Positions 1-6,833 of a DNA stretch of 64,000 nucleotides are shown here, piece after piece; within the stretch, counting starts at the first letter, position 1; every line of letters starts with the position of its first letter. The notes below the pieces were generated by a model. It had not been told where the DNA came from. It searched no databases and saw only the letters and a program-made list of their open reading frames with translations. The translations under genes and the position numbers were made by a program. Location: assembly GCA_012521105.1 (NCBI GenBank), contig JAAYNA010000063.1:1-64000 (forward strand), written 5' to 3'. The stretch comes from Clostridiaceae bacterium (lineage in GTDB: Bacteria; Bacillota; Clostridia; DSM-8532).

Positions 1-59
1 AACATTAATAGTGCCTCGCGGATAATTTTTATATTATAAATACATTTCAATTCAATTTT

Positions 60-82
60 TAAGCCATAAGGGCTTATTTTTT
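60..82 (+). terminator. Intrinsic terminator of a gene left of the window
   Basis: TAAGCC pairs with GGCTTA around a five-base loop and is followed by a run of six T. It faces rightward and probably ends transcription of a plus-strand gene that lies outside the window. Confidence 0.6.
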
Positions 83-135
83 ACATACATAAAATTTTAT
101 AAATAGTAAAAAAGTCTCATTCTTTGCATGTATCG

Positions 136-164
136 TTTACTTTTTTTAAAAATAGAATTATAAT
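136..164 (+). promoter_or_regulatory. Sigma-A-like promoter for the GGDEF response regulator
   Basis: TTTACT and TATAAT are separated by exactly 17 bases. The start codon lies about 125 bases downstream, leaving an AT-rich leader in which I see no clear structure. Assignment rests on consensus match only. Confidence 0.5.
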
Positions 165-288
165 TGTATAGCAGGCTTTCATTATATCAGTTGATCATAT
201 TAATGCATAATTTAATTCAATATTTTTCCACTGCATTTTGCATACCTGACATGATTATAAAGTTGTTAAGAAGGGCATATGGTAGGAA

Positions 289-1221
289 ATGTTCAGCAAA
301 AAAATATTGGTTATTGAAGATTCAGAGTTTATGCAAAGTATGATTCGCGATATCCTTACAAAAGAAGGATATGAGGTATACTCTGCGTATTCTGGCGAAG
401 AGGGTCTTGATAAGATTTCGTCAATTAAGCCCGCTCTCATAATTCTCGATATAGTAATGCCTGGTATGAGCGGGTTCGATGTATGCCGCATTCTTCGCGC
501 CGATGAAAGTAACAATCTGACCCCGATTATTATACTAACATCCCAGGTAAGTGAGGACGATAAACTTATTGGCCTTGAGTTAGGGGCTGATGACTATATT
601 ATAAAGCCTTTCAACAGCCGTGAACTGGTAAGCAGGGTCAGGAACACACTTGTAAGAATTGAAAGAAACCGCTCTGCAAACCCATTGACAGGTTTATGCG
701 GAAATGTTGAAATACAGTCCGAGTTGAATTACCGGCTTGCTAATAAGAAAAAAATAGCAGTAATTTATTGTGATCTGGATAATTTTAAGGCCTTTAATGA
801 TGTATATGGGTTTGTAAGAGGAGATTCTGTTATTAAGCTTACTGCCGATATTATTCGTGATGCAGTACAGTTTGAGGGTAACCGGGATGATTTTATTGGA
901 CATATCGGTGGGGATGATTTTGTTATAATAACCTCATGGGACAAGTATGAAAATATTTGCAAAATGATTATTGAAGACTTTGATAAAAAAATACTCTTCT
1001 TATATAATGAAGAGGACAGGAAAAAAGGTTATATATCCACGAAAAACCGTCTGGGGCAGTTAAGGAATTTTCCTATAATGACTATTTCTCTTGCGGTTAC
1101 AACAAATGAAAAGAGAAATTATGAAAGCGCACTTGAAATAGCCGAGGTTGCCGCAGAGGTTAAAAAATACGTAAAAAATCTGGATGGAAGCAATTATATG
1201 AAAGACAGGAGAGGGTGTTAA
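289..1221 (+). CDS. Response regulator with receiver and GGDEF-type (GGDDF) domains
   Basis: A 310-residue cytoplasmic signalling protein. Residues 1-120 form a receiver domain with acidic pocket E10-D11, phospho-acceptor D54 in LDIVMP, T84 and K106 in IIKPF. Residues about 130-300 are a diguanylate-cyclase fold with NPLTGL, a DLDNFKAFND-like substrate loop, and GGDDF at 207-211 in place of GGDEF, so the usual Glu is Asp. The fold suggests phosphorylation-controlled c-di-GMP synthesis or binding; activity is uncertain because of the Glu-to-Asp change. AGGA sits just before the ATG. The next gene begins on the base after its stop codon, so the two are co-transcribed. No cognate histidine kinase is in the window. 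Confidence 0.88.
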   Translation: MFSKKILVIEDSEFMQSMIRDILTKEGYEVYSAYSGEEGLDKISSIKPALIILDIVMPGMSGFDVCRILRADESNNLTPIIILTSQVSEDDKLIGLELGADDYIIKPFNSRELVSRVRNTLVRIERNRSANPLTGLCGNVEIQSELNYRLANKKKIAVIYCDLDNFKAFNDVYGFVRGDSVIKLTADIIRDAVQFEGNRDDFIGHIGGDDFVIITSWDKYENICKMIIEDFDKKILFLYNEEDRKKGYISTKNRLGQLRNFPIMTISLAVTTNEKRNYESALEIAEVAAEVKKYVKNLDGSNYMKDRRGC

Positions 1222-1788
1222 TTGGACAATAAAGTCTGGTCACAAATAAAGAGAGGTCTTAGAATCACCGGAGATTATATTGTTATTCTGATAATTTTCG
1301 GAGTTTTTTCCTCAATAGTGTTTTCTATTTTTAAAGAAAATCTGGAGACAGGGATTACAATATTTTCGGTTATTATTTTCCTTCTTATGTTTTCAATGAT
1401 GTATACAGGCATGAGCGATACCGCTTTCAGGGAAAAACGCCCACAGTACAACATAGATCCTCCACCCTATAAAGGATTTATATATGGTGCTATAGGTACC
1501 CTACCCATTTTGCTAATCCAGCTTGTTTATTATCTGGTTAATGTTCCCGAAGAATTGCTAACCATGAAAAGACGTATTCTTCAGGCATTCACAGCTCCGT
1601 TGTATTGGCTGGCGAGATTAATTTCTCACGATGTATGGGCATATCATGTGGTACTGCTGGTCATTCCCGTTATTGCCGGTCTTGGCTATCTGGCTGGGTT
1701 TTATGACTTTTACATTATGAAAAAGCTGAAAATATTCGATAAGCTGAAAAGGAATCAGAACAATAAAAAGGCGAAGAAGTCCAGCTGA
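1222..1788 (+). CDS. Hypothetical multi-pass membrane protein
   Basis: A 188-residue protein I do not recognise. It has about four hydrophobic segments (near residues 18-38, 43-63, 84-107 and 140-162) and a lysine-rich, cytoplasmic-looking C-terminal tail. The TTG start is the base after the stop of the GGDEF regulator; GAGGG lies 8-12 bases upstream within the end of that gene, so translation is probably coupled. Linkage to a c-di-GMP type regulator hints at a membrane output or sensor partner, but nothing in the sequence proves it. Confidence 0.72.
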   Translation: MDNKVWSQIKRGLRITGDYIVILIIFGVFSSIVFSIFKENLETGITIFSVIIFLLMFSMMYTGMSDTAFREKRPQYNIDPPPYKGFIYGAIGTLPILLIQLVYYLVNVPEELLTMKRRILQAFTAPLYWLARLISHDVWAYHVVLLVIPVIAGLGYLAGFYDFYIMKKLKIFDKLKRNQNNKKAKKSS

Positions 1789-1870
1789 CAAAATAATATC
1801 TGTAACATAGTATATGGTCAACCCCTCCTTGAATATGTTATTACAGAAGAAATAAAGGACGGGGTGTAAT

Positions 1871-2710
1871 ATGATCGTACTTGTTAAAAAAAGTAATTTA
1901 ACACTCATTATACTTATTTTCCTGTTGTCCATTGCACTATATTGTTTGAATCTTGGAGGGGACGCAGCTGCAACTCCGGCATCTTCAATTTCAAGTCTGG
2001 GGACGGTGGTAGTTGATGCAGGGCATGGTGGTGAAGATCCAGGTAAAGTAAGTTCTTATTCCGGAGCAAAGGAAAAGGATATTAACCTGTCAATTGCAAA
2101 GTTTCTTGCCGAAGAGCTGAAAGCGGCAGGGTACCAGGTGATAATGACGCGGGAAGAAGACAAGCTGGTGTATAAAGAAGGCACTACCGACATTACCGAT
2201 AAAAGAAGGCAGGACTTAACGCGAAGAAAAGAAATCATGGATAACAGTGGCGCCGATATAGTTGTTAGTATTCATTTAAACGATTTTAGCCAGAGTAAAT
2301 ATTACGGTGCTCAGGTTTTTTATCCGCCCAATTCAGAGGATAGCAAAAATCTTGCGGTAAATGTTCAAAAGGTTTTAAGGGAGGACGTAGATCCGACCAA
2401 CAAGCGGGAAGCCCTGGTAAAAAGTACTCCTATTTTAATACTTAGAAATCTTAAAACTCCCACGGTAGTTGTGGAATGCGGCTTCCTATCCAACGAGCAG
2501 GAAGAGGAGAAATTAAGGACAGAGAGCTATCAGAAAAAGATAGCAAAAGCCATTAAAAAAGGAATTGACAATTATTTTTTATCGTCTCAGAAAACAAATA
2601 ATTCTGACCAAAAAAGCCTTGATGATACAGGGTATGGAACTGAACCGGTAAATCTTGATGACACCGGTATTACAGAAAGTTCTGAAAGTTATATAAACAC
2701 AGATGATTAG
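1871..2710 (+). CDS. cwlD: N-acetylmuramoyl-L-alanine amidase, CwlD type
   Basis: An Amidase_3 family zinc amidase of 279 residues. An N-terminal hydrophobic segment (about 8-28) exports it. Catalytic-domain motifs are DAGHGG (zinc His), a Glu in KEKDINL, SIHLND (second zinc His) and ECGFLSN (catalytic Glu). In spore formers CwlD removes the peptide from muramic acid in the cortex, the first step to muramic-delta-lactam, which germination enzymes such as SleB recognise. A roughly 40-residue acidic Ser/Thr/Asp tail follows the domain and makes it longer than Bacillus CwlD. sleB lies convergently downstream across a hairpin. GGACGGGGTG precedes the ATG. Confidence 0.9.
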   Translation: MIVLVKKSNLTLIILIFLLSIALYCLNLGGDAAATPASSISSLGTVVVDAGHGGEDPGKVSSYSGAKEKDINLSIAKFLAEELKAAGYQVIMTREEDKLVYKEGTTDITDKRRQDLTRRKEIMDNSGADIVVSIHLNDFSQSKYYGAQVFYPPNSEDSKNLAVNVQKVLREDVDPTNKREALVKSTPILILRNLKTPTVVVECGFLSNEQEEEKLRTESYQKKIAKAIKKGIDNYFLSSQKTNNSDQKSLDDTGYGTEPVNLDDTGITESSESYINTDD

Positions 2711-2733
2711 TGTAGAAAAATTCAAAATATTAA

Positions 2734-2766
2734 TACAGGGATGCTGTTAAAGTGTGCATCCCTGTA
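2734..2766. terminator. Hairpin terminator between convergent cwlD and sleB
   Basis: An 11-bp perfect stem (TACAGGGATGC with GCATCCCTGTA) around an 11-base loop sits between two convergent genes and could serve both. The T-tract is weak on the plus side; on the minus side the sequence after the stem is moderately T-rich. Confidence 0.65.
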
Positions 2767-2778
2767 ATGTCTTTATGG

Positions 2779-3465
2779 CTATTTAGCAAAATTGTGTTTT
2801 CCTATTGACAGCATTATTGGTCTGGTCCATATCCATTTGCTGGTTGCAGTATTAGGGTTGTAATAATAGATACAGCCATAGGTGGGATCCCAGCCATTCA
2901 AGGCATCACGGGCAGCTTTGTAAGACTGGGAAGTAGGCTCAAGGTTGATTTGTCCGTCTGAAACTGCATCGAAGGCTCCTGGCTGGTAGATTACTCCTGC
3001 TATGGTATTTGGGAATCTGCTGTCTTTTACACGGTTTAATACTACAGCCGCAACTGCAACCTGGCCTATATAGGGTTCTCCTCTTGCTTCACCGTGAATA
3101 AGATGAGCGAGAAGATCTACATCTCTGTTGGTTGTGGTTTGCTTAACTCCTGTTGGCAGTCCTAACGCAGACAGAGTTTCGGGCCCTACCACTCCATCAA
3201 CCTTTAGTCCGTTTTTATACTGAAAATATCTTACTGCCTTATAAGTCTGATATCCAAAAATACCATCTACGTTACCTTCATAGTAACCCCATTGCTTTAG
3301 CTTTTTCTGTATGTTGGTGACCTCGGTTCCCCTTGAACCGTAATATGAAAGGACTGCATGGCTATAGCCGAAAAAATCCCTTGCTCCATCAGTCAGGACC
3401 GGATATAAGAGGAATATTGCAATAATAATAGCAATAAGAATCCTGAATATTTTTACCTTTTGCAT
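2779..3465 (-). CDS. sleB: Spore cortex-lytic enzyme / cell wall hydrolase SleB
   Basis: A 228-residue exported hydrolase. A signal or anchor segment (about 5-23) is followed by a PG_binding_1 repeat (about 40-105, including DGIFGYQT and DGVVGPET) and a Hydrolase_2 domain (about 120-228) with the GEARGEP motif carrying the catalytic Glu, plus AVAAVVLNRV. SleB is a lytic transglycosylase that cleaves muramic-delta-lactam-containing cortex peptidoglycan in germination. The start chosen is the ATG after GGGGGAG; an ATG four codons upstream (to 3477) lacks a ribosome site. The three minus-strand genes upstream end in their own terminator. ypeB, the usual partner, is not adjacent. Confidence 0.88.
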   Translation of the reverse strand: MQKVKIFRILIAIIIAIFLLYPVLTDGARDFFGYSHAVLSYYGSRGTEVTNIQKKLKQWGYYEGNVDGIFGYQTYKAVRYFQYKNGLKVDGVVGPETLSALGLPTGVKQTTTNRDVDLLAHLIHGEARGEPYIGQVAVAAVVLNRVKDSRFPNTIAGVIYQPGAFDAVSDGQINLEPTSQSYKAARDALNGWDPTYGCIYYYNPNTATSKWIWTRPIMLSIGKHNFAK

Positions 3466-3620
3466 ATTCTCCCCCATTTCAGGTTATTAGTTAATCTTCT
3501 GTACAATAACCAGGCATTGTTTATATGCATCAGCTAATAAAATTGTGTGCACTAGAAAGAAAAAGTATTCTGAAACTGTATATGCAATGAATGGAAATTA
3601 AAACAAATAAAAAAGCAAAT

Positions 3621-3655
3621 CCGCTTCTTTTAAATTGAATTAAAATAAGAAGCGG
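3621..3655 (-). terminator. Intrinsic terminator of the three-gene unknown operon
   Basis: CCGCTTCTT and AAGAAGCGG form a 9-bp stem with an AT-rich loop that can pair further. Read on the minus strand it is followed by a T-rich tract, so it ends the small-gene operon before sleB. Confidence 0.7.
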
Positions 3656-3706
3656 CAACCGGACAGGTAATAAAAAATGAACAGATAATTGACTGCAATT
3701 AAAATA

Positions 3707-3976
3707 CTAAAAAAAGGGAAAAAGTTGTTTGTCAAGGCCTGCAATGAAGATAAAAATTAAAAGAACCAGAAGAAAATTGTCGCAATCATCATCCGATGCA
3801 ATTAAAATAATCAGGCCAAGCAATAGAACATCATCGAGCTGTATTCTTTTTAGTAAACTTTTTATATCAGGAAATCCGCTATGGTAATCATGGGAATGTG
3901 AAGATGTACTCGGGTACATAATGTTATCCTTTTCGGTTGGTAAAGGAATGTTTAATAGCTCATTGCTTTCAGACAT
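3707..3976 (-). CDS. Small hypothetical protein with hydrophobic acidic C-terminus
   Basis: An 89-residue protein of unknown function and third gene of a three-gene minus-strand cluster. Its start overlaps the stop of the gene before it by one base, implying translational coupling. The N-terminal half is polar and Ser/His-rich. The C-terminal half alternates Leu/Ile runs with an Asp cluster (LLGLIILIASDDDCDN followed by a second hydrophobic run), which could be one or two short membrane helices interrupted by acids. I recall similar short Leu- and Asp-rich proteins in other clostridia but cannot name a family. Confidence 0.65.
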   Translation of the reverse strand: MSESNELLNIPLPTEKDNIMYPSTSSHSHDYHSGFPDIKSLLKRIQLDDVLLLGLIILIASDDDCDNFLLVLLIFIFIAGLDKQLFPFF

Positions 3977-4365
3977 TACAATAACCTCCCGCTATTGTTC
4001 GTAACAGTCCTTATAATGCTTGCTATTTTCAGGATATTTAAGCAGGTGGCACAGCGTTCTCTTCTGCTCGGGTTTAAAAATGGTTGTATTGAATACAGCA
4101 GGTTAATTCTTGAATCCTCTATACTGTTAACCTGGTTTAGCAAGCCCTGTATATTCCTAATCCAGTCAGATTCTCTCAATGACAGTTGCCCGGTATTTCC
4201 TGTAAGCCCCTGTTCCTGTTCATCATATCCCTCGGCATATGATTCGTCATCAAAATCCGGGGATTTGTTCAGTGAACTGAACAGCCGGCGAATGCCATCC
4301 TGGGCTTCCGGGCTGTTAAGCATATCAGAAATTTGTCGAATTTTATCATCCATTCCCTGGGCCAT
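3976..4365 (-). CDS. Hypothetical protein, middle gene of the small cluster
   Basis: A 129-residue soluble protein of unknown function. An N-terminal helix-forming segment (DKIRQISDMLNSPEAQDGI) is followed by an acidic Gly/Gln-rich linker (about 38-62) and a C-terminal helical region (about 75-125) with LLYSIQPFLNPSRRERC and a hydrophobic stretch. No signal peptide is visible. AGGAGG lies just upstream of the ATG. It overlaps the next gene by one base and follows the 98-residue gene by about 50 bases, so the three are probably one transcript. Confidence 0.68.
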   Translation of the reverse strand: MAQGMDDKIRQISDMLNSPEAQDGIRRLFSSLNKSPDFDDESYAEGYDEQEQGLTGNTGQLSLRESDWIRNIQGLLNQVNSIEDSRINLLYSIQPFLNPSRRERCATCLNILKIASIIRTVTNNSGRLL

Positions 4366-4416
4366 GAGTGCTCAACCTCCTTTAACCGAACTAATTCATC
4401 ATGGTATGGGGCCTGT

Positions 4417-4713
4417 TCAGCCGAGAATTTCACGTATTTTCCGAATAACCTTTTCACCGTCGCGGCCCAGAACCTGATAGATTTTTTGAATATCTGCTTC
4501 TGTAATTCTGTTTCTATAGTCACTAATGTTAATCCCAAGTTCTCTTAAGCGCCTTTTATCGTATTCGTCAAGCTTTTTCATAGTTTCATCTATATTTACA
4601 TTCTGAAGCTTTCTTCTCAACTCGGCAGGACTTTCATTACGAAGCATCTCTATTCCTTTTTCTATCTTCTTCCTTGTTATTTGACCATGTAGATAATTAG
4701 AAAGATCGCTCAT
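4417..4713 (-). CDS. Hypothetical protein, first gene of the small cluster
   Basis: A 98-residue protein that is highly charged and almost wholly helical, with no membrane segment. The C-terminal part (RITEADIQKIYQVLGRDGEKVIRKIREIL) resembles a helical adaptor more than an enzyme. An AGAGGTGA-type ribosome site precedes the ATG. It is divergent from the flavoprotein gene at 4814 and leads the three-gene cluster. Function unknown. Confidence 0.68.
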   Translation of the reverse strand: MSDLSNYLHGQITRKKIEKGIEMLRNESPAELRRKLQNVNIDETMKKLDEYDKRRLRELGINISDYRNRITEADIQKIYQVLGRDGEKVIRKIREILG

Positions 4714-4760
4714 TAAATCACCTCTGATAAATGTTACAGTGTCAGTTTATGCTAAAAGAC

Positions 4761-4789
4761 TTGTTCTTGTGACTGATAAACTGTAAAAT
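4761..4789 (+). promoter_or_regulatory. Possible sigma-A promoter for the flavoprotein gene
   Basis: TTGTTC and TAAAAT are spaced by 17 bases. An 8-bp dyad (CAGTTTAT at 4743, ATAAACTG at 4776) spans the region between the divergent genes and overlaps this promoter. The predicted start of transcription falls very close to the ribosome site, which lowers confidence. Confidence 0.4.
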
Positions 4790-4813
4790 ACCAGAAGAAG
4801 GAGTGAGTGCAAT

Positions 4814-5695
4814 ATGATATATGATGCAATTATTATAGGTGACGGTCCGGCAGGGATTTCAGCCGCCTTGTATACAATACGCGCGAATATGAAAACACTG
4901 ATCCTTGGGTTAGGAGACAGCGTTTTGAAAAAGGCTTTAAAAGTTGAAAATTATTATGGGTTTTCAGAGCCTGTTTCAGGTGAAAAGCTTATCAATGAAG
5001 GGGAGGCTCAACTGAAACGGCTTGGAGGAGTGATCCTTAAAGAAGAGGTTATAGGGATTGAAAAGGAAGATGTTTTCCATGTAAAAACAGTAAATAACAC
5101 TTATACAGCGCACTCTGTGCTAATTGCAACGGGTCAGAAGCCAGTTAACATAAAAATTCAGAACCTGAAAAGATTTGAAGGCAAGGGTATCAGTTATTGC
5201 ACTACCTGTGACGGTTTTTTCTACCGTGGAAAAAAAGTTGGAGTGCTTGGATTTAAAGACTTTGCACTGCACGAGGCAAAGGAACTGCTCAGTTTTACCG
5301 ATGATATTACTATTTTTACAAATGGGGAGAAAACTGATTTTACAGAAGAATCTCTGGTTGGTAAGTTTGAAATAAATAAGAAGCTGATTTCAGCCTTTGA
5401 AGGTGAGGAATTCATTGAAAAAATAGTTTTTGAAGATGGTTCCGAAATTCCTGTTGATGGGATCTTTATCGCTTATGGTACCGCATCAAGCATAAATTTC
5501 GCACTAAAAATGGGGATATTAACAAAAGAACAGGCAATTGTTGCAAACAGCAATCAGGAAACAAATATTCCCGGGCTTTATGCTGCAGGGGATTGTACAG
5601 GAGTTTTTAAACAGATAGCTGTTGCTGTAGGCCAGGGCGCCATTGCAGGGAAAAACATGATCGAATACGTGCGCAGTCTTAGAAAGCAAGGGTAG
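4814..5695 (+). CDS. Thioredoxin reductase-like flavoprotein lacking NADPH motifs
   Basis: A 293-residue flavoprotein of the thioredoxin reductase fold. It keeps the FAD-binding GDGPAG at 9-14, the redox pair C129-T-T-C132 (followed by DG, as in TrxB) and the C-terminal FAD motif AAGDCTG. The NADPH domain is changed: the usual GxGxxA loop reads GFKDFA (146-151), and the HRRxxxR motif for the 2'-phosphate is absent (ITIFTNGEKTDF). Ferredoxin-dependent flavin thioredoxin reductases (FFTR) of clostridia keep the CxxC but do not use pyridine nucleotides, so this is a candidate FFTR; that is inference. It is apparently single, with no thioredoxin gene beside it. AGAAGGAG precedes the ATG. Confidence 0.82.
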   Translation: MIYDAIIIGDGPAGISAALYTIRANMKTLILGLGDSVLKKALKVENYYGFSEPVSGEKLINEGEAQLKRLGGVILKEEVIGIEKEDVFHVKTVNNTYTAHSVLIATGQKPVNIKIQNLKRFEGKGISYCTTCDGFFYRGKKVGVLGFKDFALHEAKELLSFTDDITIFTNGEKTDFTEESLVGKFEINKKLISAFEGEEFIEKIVFEDGSEIPVDGIFIAYGTASSINFALKMGILTKEQAIVANSNQETNIPGLYAAGDCTGVFKQIAVAVGQGAIAGKNMIEYVRSLRKQG

Positions 5696-5719
5696 ATCTT
5701 TTGTTTCCCAGATTCACAC

Positions 5720-5782
5720 GCGGGTCCTGCTTCGGGTGTTCTGTCTCCTTGAACAACAAAGCACCTGCCGGGAACCCCGCCC
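5720..5782 (-). repeat. Dispersed palindromic repeat, module 1 (inverted copy)
   Basis: A GC-rich hairpin-forming segment whose reverse complement matches 37532-37593 at roughly 73% by eye, including two near-perfect 13-base blocks (GGCAGGTGCTTTG and GAAGCAGGACC plus flank). Arms GGTGTT and AGCACC are internal, with outer arms GCGGG and CCCGC. It is non-coding on both strands as far as I can tell. Confidence 0.6.
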
Positions 5783-5810
5783 TTCAGTATAAGGATAACT
5801 CGATAGCTAC

Positions 5811-5848
5811 CGTGCAATGACCGAAGCTTTTAGCGTAGTGCAGCATAG
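5811..5848 (+). repeat. Dispersed repeat, module 2 (diverged copy)
   Basis: GTGCAATGACCGAAGC, then TTTTA and GCAGCATAG, lines up with the better matched module 2 copies at 37610-37652 and 61236-61278 with gaps. The match is partial, so membership rests mainly on its adjacency to module 1, the same pairing seen at 37.5 kb. Confidence 0.45.
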
Positions 5849-5977
5849 AGATGAGCAGTCAGATTCTTTATTGTTATAGGGTGTTTTTTTCTGAAAATTT
5901 GTCTGGAACACAGCGTATATTTGTCCGGTGAAAGGCATAGGTATATTCTAGACAAATCCGAGAGGGGTTTTTTAAGC

Positions 5978-6673
5978 ATGAAAAAAACAATCCTTATAAC
6001 CGTTTTAATGATTACAATTCTATTGTTCGCAGGTTGTATGAAAACAACTGATAAAGCGTTAAAGCAGCTTGAAGAGGATGAGATACGTCCGGTAAGCAGT
6101 ATTGTTTTAACCGAAGAGGATGCACGAAAGTTAAATGAAAAACTGCCGGTAACACTTTACTTTTCTAATCAGGACGGAACTCGTCTTATAAACGAAATAC
6201 ACTATATCAGCATGGATGAAGCAAAGCAGGGAACCGAAAAACTGGCATCGGTGCTGGTTAAGGAACTTATAAAAGGTCCTTCAAACAGTGAACTGAAATC
6301 AACAATACCCGAGGGTGCCTCCCTCAGATCACCTGTTAAAATTGAAGGACGCACTGCAATTGTTGATATGACAAAAGAATTTGTAGATAATCATCCCGGT
6401 GGCAAAGAAGCAGAAGAGATGACAATCTTCTCTATTGTGAATACACTGACCGAACTTAAGGATATAGAAACAGTAAAATTTCTGATAAATGGAAAGGAAC
6501 AGAAAGAGTTCAAAGGTAATTTCCGTTTTGATAACGCATTTCCAAGGAATGAAGCTTTAATTGACAGAAAACAAAGCTATTCTGTATTGCCCGAGGATGA
6601 ATTGATACAGGGTGAAGATGCTGAAGAAGCCAGTGTCAATGATATATATGATGAAGAAATACTAGAAGATTAA
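5978..6673 (+). CDS. GerMN-domain lipoprotein
   Basis: A 231-residue lipoprotein whose signal peptide ends in lipobox LFAGC (Cys at residue 20), so it is anchored on the outer face of the membrane. The central part (about 55-195, VTLYFSNQDGTRL through the VKFLINGK region) is a GerMN domain, known from GerM and related sporulation or germination lipoproteins. The tail is strongly acidic. The ATG at 5978 is chosen because the signal peptide begins there and GAGAGGGG lies upstream; an in-frame ATG 19 codons earlier would add an unlikely charged leader. A hairpin at 6710-6731 follows. Exact role unknown. Confidence 0.8.
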   Translation: MKKTILITVLMITILLFAGCMKTTDKALKQLEEDEIRPVSSIVLTEEDARKLNEKLPVTLYFSNQDGTRLINEIHYISMDEAKQGTEKLASVLVKELIKGPSNSELKSTIPEGASLRSPVKIEGRTAIVDMTKEFVDNHPGGKEAEEMTIFSIVNTLTELKDIETVKFLINGKEQKEFKGNFRFDNAFPRNEALIDRKQSYSVLPEDELIQGEDAEEASVNDIYDEEILED

Positions 6674-6709
6674 CCGGTTACAGAGTAATTTCTCAGGTTC
6701 TTTAATTTT

Positions 6710-6731
6710 ACCCGTCTTGTAATAGACGGGT
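6710..6731 (+). terminator. Hairpin between the GerMN gene and ddl
   Basis: ACCCGTCT and AGACGGGT form an 8-bp perfect stem with a six-base loop. No strong T-run follows, so it may terminate poorly. A TATAAT at 6741 just beyond it may belong to a ddl promoter that overlaps the hairpin. Confidence 0.5.
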
Positions 6732-6833
6732 AGTTTCATGTATAATCAAAGAAGCTTTTAAACGATAGCAGAATAAAAGAAAGAGCTTGTTTTGTGTTCG
6801 GCTTTTGAACTTGTACAACACGGAGTGATAATA

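Noticed and set aside
5578-5817. Minus-strand open frame across the end of the flavoprotein gene
   Set aside because: It is a shadow of the flavoprotein gene and of repeat module 1; no ribosome site is visible.
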